NCBI GenBank assembly: GCA_965240325.2
Contig: OZ251223.1
Coordinates: 3,038,001 to 3,102,000 of the forward strand
Length of the DNA: 64,000 nucleotides
Direction of reading: 5' to 3'
Source: Rebecca billardiae RCC1528
Lineage: Eukaryota; Haptophyta
How positions within the stretch are numbered: the first letter of the stretch is position 1; the number at the start of each line of letters is the position of its first letter. The notes below the pieces were generated by a model. The model saw only the letters and a program-made list of their open reading frames with translations. It was not told where the DNA came from and did no database searches. Positions 55,501 to 64,000 of the stretch are shown here, one piece after another. Position numbers and translations under genes: made by a program.

Positions 55501-56002
55501 GCGTCTGCAGCAGGCCGCTCGACAGCAGCTGCGCGCTCACGGGCACGCCGCCCACGAACGCGAGGTTGGCCACGACGGAGAGCGTGAGCGCGCAGATGTA
55601 GTGATCAGTGCGTAGCGACTCGAGTATCACGCCGCGCAGCGCGTGAGCTAGCCTGACCGCCTGGCACGCCTCGATCACAGCGTCCTTGTCAGCCGCCGAT
55701 GCGCCGCTGAGCGCCTCTGCAATCTGGAGCAGCGCGCGCTTGCGCTCCTCGCGCGCGGCGGGTGCGGACTGGAGGGCGGTCCCACACGAGAGGATGATCT
55801 GCGCTGGTGGTGTCCTCCGCGGCGCCGATGGCGGGCGCGGGCGCTGCAGCGGCGGCTGCACCCGCGCCACGTCCGTCATGCACGTTGCGTAAATCACCGC
55901 CGCTTCCCAAGTCCGGAGAAGGCGGAGCGCTCGTGCATCTGGATCCCCTGTCGCACAACCCCGCTTGGGAGCTCTGTAGCTCACGAGCGTCATCAATCTC
56001 AA
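52524..56002 (-). CDS. ARM-like, IQ-motif, Ala-rich coiled-coil protein
   Basis: Exons 56002-55430 and 55292-52524 join in phase 0 to 1113 residues. Residues about 60-240 are armadillo-like helices (ALTLSVVANLAFVGGVPVSA, LLQTLLAALADRG, YYVVAALRN joined to VTCVSADGIV, then GLFECAAGALSNAARS). Three IQ-like motifs follow, at about 296-306 (LAVQRTFRRHL), 319-331 (ARALQTAARGLLA) and 356-368 (AVAIQRVARGRHA), which would bind calmodulin or EF-hand light chains. An Ala/Pro-rich linker leads to a long coiled coil from about residue 600, made of degenerate 17-20-residue units such as LLAAARAEDAREAARGALE. The N-terminal 55 residues are uncertain and could contain a further intron. A flagellar or cytoskeletal calmodulin-binding role is a guess. 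Convergent with the hydrolase-methyltransferase gene. Confidence 0.7.
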
Positions 56003-56053
56003 TGATGAATAAATCGACGAGCCGACTACAAGTTACGACCAAATACGACGAAT

Positions 56054-56073
56054 ACTATGTTTTAACGTGCACA
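56054..56073 (+). repeat. 20-bp motif ACTATGTTTTAACGTGCACA, copy 2
   Basis: Exact match to 42589-42608. Here it lies between the start of the ARM/IQ gene and the 3' end of the TIR receptor gene, without the preceding TACAGTTT. Confidence 0.85.
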
Positions 56074-56187
56074 GTAACGTCTGACGACAACCCGGCGGAA
56101 CCCGCAGTCGGTGGAGCAGGACCCACGGCAGAATTTCCGGCCGGAAGGCAGGGCAGCGGACGCATATCGCGCGCGAGCGCGATGGCA

Positions 56188-59100
56188 TCAGAAGAGCGCG
56201 GAGCTGCGCGACCCATGGCCGGCGCCGGGCGCGTGTAGCCCACGCAATCGTCGCCGGTGGCTCGGCGCTTCGTGCCCAAAGTCGATGAGGCCGGCGATGT
56301 GCCGCGGCACGTCGAGCGCGCGGCGCAGCTGGCTGCCGAGGTCTTGCATGCTCACCTCCTCGTGCACGCCCTCGCGCAGCGGCACGGCGAGCGCGCCAAA
56401 CACCGCGTCCGCCACGCGCGCCGCGCGCACTTCGGCGGGCGCCGACATGAGCACGTGCCGGAACTCCGCGGAGAGCGGCAGGTCAGGCTCGTCGAGCAGC
56501 GCGCTCACGATCGGCACGGCGTGCGAGTCCGGCGCGGCGTGAGCGGGCGGTTCTCTCGCGGCCTCGGCGTCGGCGCCCGTGCCGGCGGCTGCGCTCACGG
56601 CCGCAATCAGCGCCGGCACGAGCTCGGGCGATCGCGGCCACGTGACGAGCAGCCGCTGGGCGCGGCCGCCAAACGGCTTGCCGACCAGTGACGCTCTGGT
56701 GACGCGCCTGCCGATCACCGACGGGCGCCCGCCGTGCGCGCTGCCGACGACGTGCGCGGGCGCGCGCGGCAGCTGCAGCAGGTCCAGCTCGAGGTCGCGC
56801 GCGATGTGCGCGAGCGGAATGGGCGTGGCGACGGGCAGCGAGAGCGCGCGCTTGTCTGCAAGCACGTGGACACGCACGAGCGCTCGGCTCTCGAGCCCAC
56901 GCAGCTCCGGCCAGGCCGCGTCCGTGGCCGCGTCATCCTGCTGGCGCACACCACCAGTGGCGGCGGCGGCAGCCGTGCCGGCCGCGCCGCCGTGCCGCAC
57001 GGCGCGCCGTGCGTTCGCCCGCATGTGCGCGAGCGACTCCGCGGCCGCGGCGGTCGAGCTGTCGAGCGCGCTCAGCAGCGTGCGCAGCTGCGCGGCCGTG
57101 TCGAGCGCGCACCCGTACCCAAAGGTGTCGGCCTGCAGGAGCAGCAGCAGCGCGCTCGGCGCGGGCGCTGCGGACGCTGGCGCGCGCGCGCCGGCAGGCG
57201 TGCACTCGGCGAGGTGCGTGCTGGAGAGCGGCACGACAGCGCGCGCCGCAGCGGCCGAGCGCGCCGCCCCCTTATCCGCCCGCGCGGCCGAGCCGAGCGC
57301 GGCACCCGCCTCACGCGCGGTCGCGCGCAGCAGGAGGTGCTCGCTGAGGAGGCCGTGGACCAGACTGCGCAGCGCGTCGAGCCGCGCGGCGCTGGCCGAC
57401 ACCACGCGCGCTCCCTCGCCCATGCGGGCGGCCCCGGTGCCCAGCTGCAGCGTGTGCGCGCGTGCGCGCCCAGCCACGCCGTGCGCGCTCGGTGCCGCGA
57501 CGGGCCGCGCTGGCGGCGGGTCGAGGGAGCCCGCGGCTCGCAGCACCTCGGCGATCGCGACGAGCGTGGCGTCGAGGTACGCTCGCTCGCGGCGCCACGG
57601 GATCGGCTCGCCCGCCCACACGCGCCCGAGCGCGCTCGCGCCCTTGGCCTCCGAGCCTACCGGCGGGAGCGGCAGCGCGGCCTCGGATGTGCGCCGATGA
57701 TGGCCGAGCGCGCTCGGCCGGCGCGCGGGCCCTGCTGGCCGCGCTGGCTCGGGCGTGGGCTCTGGGAAGAGCTGCTCGGCGGCCGCAGCCACGAGCTCGT
57801 CGCCGCACGCGCGGCACGCGGCGCGCAGCTGCGCAACACTCACCGCGCCGTGCAGCGCGCTCGTCTCGTGCACCACCGCGATCGGCAGCGCCGCCTCGAG
57901 CGCCGCCCTGACCTCCCTCAGGCAGTTGCCGGAGGAGAAGAAGCCCTCGGAGAGAAACAGCACGACTGCGGCGGAGGCGCGCACGGTCGCCTCGAGCTGG
58001 CCGAGGTGGGTGAGCGAGTCGACGTCGAGGAAGACGCGCAGCCCGGGCAGGAGGCCTTCGAGCTCCTTCTTGAGCGCCTTCGCCTGGTCCTGCCCCGAGC
58101 GCCACACCTGCGCCCGCGCGCGCGCGTTGTGCCGAGGAGCACGGCACGGCAGGGCAGCGCGGGCGGTGGTGAGCGCACGCGCGCGCGGCGCGGGCGGCGG
58201 CGAGTCGCGGGGCGCGGCGACGCCCAGCGTGCGCTCCAGGCCGGCGCGCGCGTACGTGTGAGATGAAGCAGTGGTACTGCACGTGCTCATCCCGGCCACC
58301 GGTGTCCGCCCTGCCCGCGGCCGCCCTGCTCGGCTTCAGGCCGGACGCGCCGGCAGCGCCGACGCCGCCGGCTGAGCCGGCCTGCGCGTAGTAGTTTGCG
58401 GGCTGGAGCGGCGCCGCCACGACGCGCTCGCCCGACTCGGCTGCGCGCAGCACCACCTGCAACCGCTCGCGCTGGATCTCGTACGGCACGATTGCGATCG
58501 CTGCGAGCGCGACCACCGCGACCGCCGCCGTGAGGAAGGCCCCCAGCGACTTCTCGTACAGCAGCGTGCGCAGCGCGTCTGCGCTCAGGCTGCTCGCCGG
58601 CTGCTCGGGGGTGGGCGCGCGCAGGTCGTCGATCGCGGTGTCGTCCGCGGTGAGGTGCACGCACAGCGCGCCGACGAAGACGAAGAGCATCGCCACGTGC
58701 GACAGCAGCAGCACCGCGTTGTTGTCCGCCGAGTTGAGCGGCCGCACCCACGCGACCATGAGCGCGTGCACCGTCTGCAGGAAGAGTGCGCACAGCAGCT
58801 GCGTGAACGTCGCGTACTCGGCCGCGCCCTCGTGCGCGTGGCTGATGCCGGCGATCGGCAGCGACCAGGCGCGCACGATGACGATGCCGCCGACCAGCAT
58901 CGCCTGCCGCGCCGCCTCCACCGCCTCCCACCAGATCGTCTCGACTCGATACCCGACGCCCAGCAGCCGCACGGGGCTGAGCCCACCCAGCGGCCCGCGG
59001 CGCAGCAGCACAAACAGGAGCAGCGGCAGCGCGGCCGCGTACAGCAGCGAGCCCACCGCGGCGAAGGGGAGGTGGCGCGCGTGCTCGGCCGAGTCGAAGC

Positions 59101-62100
59101 GCACGCGGTAGTCCGTGCGCAGGTACAGCGGCGGCGGCCACGCCTCGGAGTCGACCGCCTCCGTGTTGAACGCGGCGAAGAGGCTGGCGGAGGCGGTGGG
59201 CAGCACGAGGTACGCGCACAGCAGCACCGGACGCCACACCGCCTCGCTGAGCGAGAGCCTCGGGTCGGCCGAGCCGGCGGCGTGGTCGACGGCCGAGCGC
59301 GCCGCGCCGCGCGCAGCCGATGGCAGCCAGCGCGCGCGCGCGCGCGCCCAGAGCACGTGCACCGCCCACGCGCCGCCCGCGAGCGCGAGCACGAGGAGCG
59401 GCGCGAGCGCGAGCGGGTAGAGCGCCTGGTGGTACCCCTGCCAGGGCAGGTAGCATGAGAGACCGTGCACGTACAGCTTGTCGAAGCTGAGCGCGCTCAG
59501 GCGCGAGAGGAGGCGGCGGAACGAGCGCGGCAGCCGCACCGAGTACACTGGCTGGATCAGCAGCAGCACCTGCGCGGAGGAGAGGAGCGAGCGGCCCGCC
59601 ACCTTGGCCGACGCGACCGTGCGCGCGCTCCACGCCTCGCGCACCAGCCGAGTTGCCGCCCAGCCTCCGCCGTGGGACGCGGCGTCACGGCCGTGCGCGC
59701 CGGACGCGCCCAGGCGGCCCCACACGCGCTCAGCCGCGCGAGTGTGCCACGCCACCGCCCACAGGATGCCGCAGAGCACCGGCATCGTCGCGATGAGCCA
59801 GCGCGAACGCGCGCTCTGCGTGCACGGCACGCACTGGCCGTCGCGAGCCTCGTACAGACCACCGAGGCAGCCCGCGCAGTACGGACCGGTCCGGCCGGGT
59901 GCGCACAGCCCGTCGGCGGCCGTGCTGCGATTCGAGCTCGCGCCGACGCACGCACTCGGGCCAAGCAGGCAGCGCCGCACGTCGGCGGTGTCTGCGCGCG
60001 CACGCCACCAGCCGGGGCGCACGACCATCGTCTCGACCGTCGTGCCGACGGGGCAGTCGGCCGAGCTGTTGCACGCGTAGCACCGCCGCGCGCCGCCTGC
60101 CTCGACCCGCTCGAACGTGCGGGCCGGGCACACGCACTCCGCAGCGGACGAGGCACCGAGCACAGCCGTCGTCATGTGCGCGTCGAGGAGCTCAGTCGAC
60201 GCGCAAGGCACGCACCGCTCCCGCCCTGCGGCCGGGCGGAAGCTGCCAGCCTCGCACGCGTGGCACACGTCGCCGATGCGCTCGGCGCCCGCGGGGCACG
60301 GCGCCCGGTACTTGAACACGCCGCGCAGCGTGGTCTCGTCCTCGGCTGCAAACGTCCGCTTCGGCGGCGCGTGGCCTGGCGACACGCCCGTCTTCAAGTG
60401 GCCGGGCCCCTGGCTGCCGGAGGGGCCGGCGTGGTCGTGTGCGATGGACGTGCCGATGGCGACGCGCACGTCGAGGGGCTCGCTGAGGTCGCCGCCGGGG
60501 GCGGCCGAGGCCGCCGGCGGCACGACGCACCAGATGAATTTCATGGACATCCTGCCCTGCTGCGTGCACGGCGCGGCACCGGCCCACACACGCAGCTCAT
60601 CGCACGGCGGCGCGCACGCGGTGCTGCCGAAGCCGAAGCCACTCACGATCAGCACATCCCCGCCAGCGGGCTCGAAATCGTCTGCGCGCGGCAGCAGCTC
60701 GAGCAGCTCGAGCTCGCGCGCCTTCGTCGGCGGCGACGGCGGTGACGTGACGATCGGCTTGAGCGCGGAGCACGGCACGTTCCACATCGCTTCCACGCCC
60801 TGGCGCACGCTCTCTAGCCTGACCACGCACATTGCTGTCAGGAGGTGCACTTCCATCACCTCGGCGGGCAACTGTTGATAGCCTGGTAGTTCCACGAAGA
60901 CGTAGGTGCCCAGGGGAAAGGGGTCGAAGAAGGGCCCAACGCGCCCCTCGGGCAGGCCCCGCAGCAGCTCGCCGCTGCCTGTCAGCTGCACGTCGTACGT
61001 GAGCGCGCTGTGGTTGCGCGAGGACACCCACGCCTCTGCGAGCCCGCCGTCGTCGAGCACGACGCGCACATGCTCGAGCAAGAGCTGCGGAGGCGGAGAC
61101 AACGGAGGTTCGAGACCGCCCGGCGGTGGTGCCGCCGGCGGCGGCGCCATCAGCTCCACGCCGTCGAAAAGCACCCACGCGGTGCTGTCATCGTAGTACG
61201 TGATCTTGTACCTGCCTCGCCCCGCCAAGACCTCAGAGACGGTGCCCTCAAACTTCACCTCGCGATTTTGATTGTACGGCCATTCGGCCATGACACGCGT
61301 GCCGACCGGGAAGGGCTCGTACTCTCGCCGCACACGCACCATCGGCAGCCCCAGCAGCACCTCGCCGCTGTCGAGCCGCACGTCATACTCGCGCGAGCCC
61401 CGATCGTGAGCGAGGACGTCTCCGCCGGACGACTGGCCGCTGTCGAGCTCGACCAGCACGCGAGTCCCGTCGTCGAAGAGCATGGGCGGCAATGGCGGCG
61501 GCGAGAGCGGCGGCGGCGGCGGCGGGGGGGGGGGCGGCGGCGCCGGCGTCTGCACATTGACCCAGCTGTCTGGCACGTCAGAAGAGACGGTGCCATCCTG
61601 CTCCCACTCGATCGTGTAGGTCCGCTCGCAGAGGTGCACGCCACGCACCCGCCCGGCCCACTTTGGGGTAGGGCTCCCCTGCGGTGGCCAGCCTGCCATG
61701 ACCGGCGTGCCGACGGGGAGGGCGTCAAAGTATGGGCACACGAGAGCCGTGCCGACCGGTACATGCTCATGCTCGCGCCGCACACGCACCATCGGCAGCC
61801 CCAGCAGCACCTCGCCGCTGTCGAGCCGCACGTCATACTCGCGCGAGCCCCGATCGTGAGCGAGGACGTCTCCGCCGGACGACTGGCCGCTGTCGAGCTC
61901 GACCAGCACGCGAGTCCCGTCGTCGAAGAGCATGGGCGGCAATGGCGGCGGCGAGAGCGGCGGCGGCGGCGGCGGCGGGGGGGGGGGCGGCGGCGGCGCC
62001 GGCGTCTGCACATTGACCCAGCTGTCTGGCACGTCAGAAGAGACGGTGCCATCCTGCTCCCACTCGATCGTGTAGGTCCGCTCGCAGAGGTGCACGCCAC

Positions 62101-62416
62101 GCACCCGCCCGGCCCACTTTGGGGTAGGACTCAACTGCGGTGGCCAGCCTGCCATGACCGGCGTGCCGACGGGGAGGGCGTCAAAGTATGGGCACACGAG
62201 CACCATCGGCACGTCTCGCACCACCGTGCCGTCACCCAGCCGCACCGAGTAGGTGAGCGCGTTGTCGTCGCGCGAGGACACCCAGCCCTCAGAGACCCCG
62301 CCATCGTCCTGTCGGACGAGCACGTGCTGTGATGAACCCGCCCAGGCTGAAGCCGGCGGAGGCGGTGACGTCGACACCGCCACAGCGAGCAGCAGCCCGG
62401 TGATCGTCGCCATCAT
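56188..62416 (-). CDS. Multi-pass membrane receptor with cytoplasmic TIR domain
   Basis: Exons 62416-58256 and 58107-56188 join in phase 0 to 2026 residues. A signal peptide (residues 1-26) precedes repeated Tudor/SH3-barrel-like units (GTPVMAGWPP, TYTIEWEQDGT; GTRVMAEWP, YKITYYDDS) separated by polyproline, to about 570. Next come an IPT/TIG-like domain (about 570-650; GGDVLIVSGFGFGS), a Cys-rich GCC2/GCC3 or ephrin-receptor-like region (about 695-860), and 8-10 hydrophobic segments (about 870-1320). The TIR domain starts at YHCFISH|VWRSGQDQAK, with the intron at the bar, and continues RVFLDVDSLTHLGQLE, VVLFLSEGFFSSGNCLREV to about 1480. Glu1452 in NCLREV sits where catalytic TIR NADases have their glutamate. 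About 540 residues of unassigned helical sequence follow. Probably a cell-surface sensor; its ligand is unknown. Confidence 0.85.
61300..62205 (-). repeat. Tandem duplication of about 450 bp inside the receptor ectodomain
   Basis: Two units, 62205-61750 and 61749-61300, are almost identical at DNA level, with a spacing of 450-456 bp. The 6-bp difference lies in the C/G run that encodes polyproline. Each unit encodes FDALPVGTPVMAGWPP, SSDVPDSWVNVQTP, a run of 10-14 prolines, PPMLFDDGTRVLVELDSGQ, then GSREYDVRLDSGEVLLG. Confidence 0.93.
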
Positions 62417-64000
62417 TGTGGGCTCACAATTGACGAACAGGCAGGGCTCGAGAGGGCCGAGGCCCGGGGAACTTACAGTCAGACCGTCTGAATCGGCCCC
62501 CTCGCTCAGACCGGTCTGAGCGAGGGCCCGATTCAGACGGTTTTTGTTTCCGCCCCACTGGCGAGCGCGCTGCGGGACGCACCGCGCTGGGGGCGGTGCA
62601 CACTGCACTCACGGCGCGCCGCGATGTGTTCGGGCGGTGGATGGGGCTGAATCGGCCGAGAGTGACGGTGCGATCGGCCGCGATGCGTCTGCCATCACCC
62701 AGTGATCTCGTGCGGTGCCAGCTCGCCCTTCGCTTCGTCGCCACTCGCACTCGCACCAGTCGCGCGCGTTCATGGCTTGCCGTTCGCGCGCTGTGTTCTC
62801 GCGCAGTGTGTGCTTGGCAGCAGGGTGCTCGTGGCCGGTGGTTGCCGTCGCGGAGGATCGGAATGTGCGCAGCTACGCTACATCCCAGACGCCATGTGCC
62901 CGTCCTCGTCGAGCGTTGGAGAGACACGCGTGTCGCGCATGCGCTCGCGGAAGCAGGCTGCACAGCGGCGCGCGGGCCTGGCTGCGCGCGCATGACAAGG
63001 TGCACCACACAGCTGCCCCCGCCATGAGCACCAGCTGTGTACGCACCTCTTTTGTGTTGTCTGATCCGCCAGGCCGCCACGGCGCAGAGACTGCGTGCGT
63101 GAGACACCGACAGTCAGCGGCCACGGCGCACACAGGTCACTGGCACATGCCAATATGCCATGGCGTGCAGCAGCTGATGCAGCCGTTGCTGCAGCTTCGA
63201 TTGATGAAACAGCAGCAGCGCCGGTGGCAGTCACCCCAATCGCTGCCACTGGCACACCCGTACTCGCCAACAGCACTCGCAGCCCTTGCACCTCCGGCAG
63301 CTGTGGCACGATGCTCGGCTGAGCGGCGGCAATAGGCACTGTCGTCCGAGCAGCCGCGCGCGCGCTCCTTCGCGGGCGCGCTGTCGCGGGAGTGCTGCTC
63401 CAAGGACCAGCAGCTGGTGCAGATGTTGCGGCTGAGACAGCAACTGCTGTTGCTCGTGTTGGTAGCCTCAACGCAGCCGTACTAGCGTTATGAGGGGAGA
63501 TGACTTGTGGAATGGGAATTGCTGCAGCCACTTTTTATTCCGCCATTTATTTTTATTAAAAGCAGCTTGCAGTTGCAGCAGAGTCAGAGACTTAGCGTGT
63601 CAGAAGCTGTCCCGCAGGGCTCAACTCGTCACGTACAGCGTCGGCGCTCGGAGCCTCGGGAGTTTGCACCAACCGGGCGTGGTGGGCGTGTCCCGCGCGG
63701 CGCGCAGCGCAGCGCTGTACGTGGGCGAGACAGCCGCGTCCGCGTCTCGCACTTCGGCGGCGGTGCCGAGGGCGGAGGCCGCCCGCCGCGTGCCTGACGG
63801 CAGCGCCTCAAGCAGCGCAGTCCCATGCGCATGCAGACGGGTGCGACGGCAATGGCGGTGGGTTTCGCAACGTGCACAGCGTCAGAAGCTCGGCACCTGA
63901 TCCGCCCAGCTGCAGCAATAGCACCATCGGTCTGGCGCCTGGCGCTCAGTGGGCGGCGTGTCGGGCGGATGCAGATGCACTTGCCGTCTGAATCAGGACG
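62417..64000. other. Spacer upstream of the receptor gene, unassigned
   Basis: No gene is confidently supported. Frames on both strands between 62.6 and 63.9 kb are Ala/Arg-rich with no recognisable motif; a minus-strand frame at 62878-63531 (217 codons) is the longest but has mixed third-position use. The element CCGTCTGAATC of the hairpin at 62.5 kb recurs at 63979-63989, near the window edge. Confidence 0.45.
62484..62542. repeat. Near-perfect palindrome, 30-bp arms without loop
   Basis: ACCGTCTGAATCGGCCCCCT then CGCTCAGACC (62484-62513) is followed at once by its reverse complement (62514-62542), with a single bulged base. It lies 68 bp upstream of the receptor start codon, so it would fall in the promoter or 5' UTR. 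A cruciform, RNA hairpin or miniature mobile-element remnant are all possible. Confidence 0.9.

Noticed and set aside
57311-62608. 1765-codon reading of the receptor running past the TIR intron
   Set aside because: After FISH the frame becomes Arg/Ala-rich noise; splicing 58256 to 58107 restores a continuous TIR domain.
62878-63531. 217-codon minus-strand frame upstream of the receptor
   Set aside because: Low-complexity Ala/Thr/Ser sequence without motif, and several overlapping frames of similar length; not enough to call a gene.

Overview
The window is nuclear DNA from a eukaryote. Genes are GC-rich and widely spaced, lie on both strands, and are interrupted by few, short (about 70-210 bp), GC-rich GT-AG introns. 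The spacers are visibly less GC-rich and carry long (AC)n, (AG)n, (GT)n and (CT)n tracts and decayed dispersed repeats. Product types (a plastid-type RelA/SpoT synthetase with a signal-peptide-like leader, exostosin-type glycosyltransferase, SLC6 transporter, TIR receptor, IQ/coiled-coil protein) fit a unicellular alga. I favour a haptophyte or a similar secondary-plastid alga; this is inference, as no organellar or rRNA marker is present.

Layout. 1-4.6 kb: WDR36/UTP21 (5' part, minus) is divergent from a complex I NDUFB8-like gene, followed by a PH-ORD oxysterol-binding protein. 4.6-8.9 kb: repeat desert with microsatellites, a dispersed repeat copy and a 1.95-kb foldback with arms of about 390 bp. 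8.9-11.1 kb: patatin/cPLA2-like lipase. 12.1-14.0 kb: two divergent iron/2-oxoglutarate oxygenases. 15.4-17.1 kb: exostosin-like enzyme, divergent from a Nup133-like nucleoporin (17.2-20.8 kb). 21.7-27.4 kb: a six-exon FN3/helical/SET-domain protein. 28.8-29.4 kb: MAPR (cytochrome b5-like) protein. 29.4-32.9 kb: gene-free. 32.9-38.6 kb: an unknown basic protein divergent from the vesicle tether p115/USO1. 39.1-46.1 kb: ZIP transporter, EamA transporter, HpaI-type aldolase and SLC6 transporter. 46.4-52.3 kb: F-box/RCC1 protein, RSH synthetase, and a fused BPHL-type hydrolase plus ASMT-like O-methyltransferase. 52.5-56.0 kb: ARM/IQ/Ala-rich coiled-coil protein. 56.2-62.4 kb: a 2026-residue membrane receptor with a cytoplasmic TIR domain. 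62.4-64 kb: a hairpin and unassigned sequence.

Exon structures were built by reading frames and splice phases by hand. In every multi-exon gene the phases close and the total length is a multiple of three. The genes do not form one pathway; they are housekeeping, trafficking, transport and signalling genes typical of a compact nuclear genome. The most unusual items are the TIR receptor, the hydrolase-methyltransferase fusion, the FN3-SET protein, the propeller-less Nup133 and several uncatalogued repeat families.
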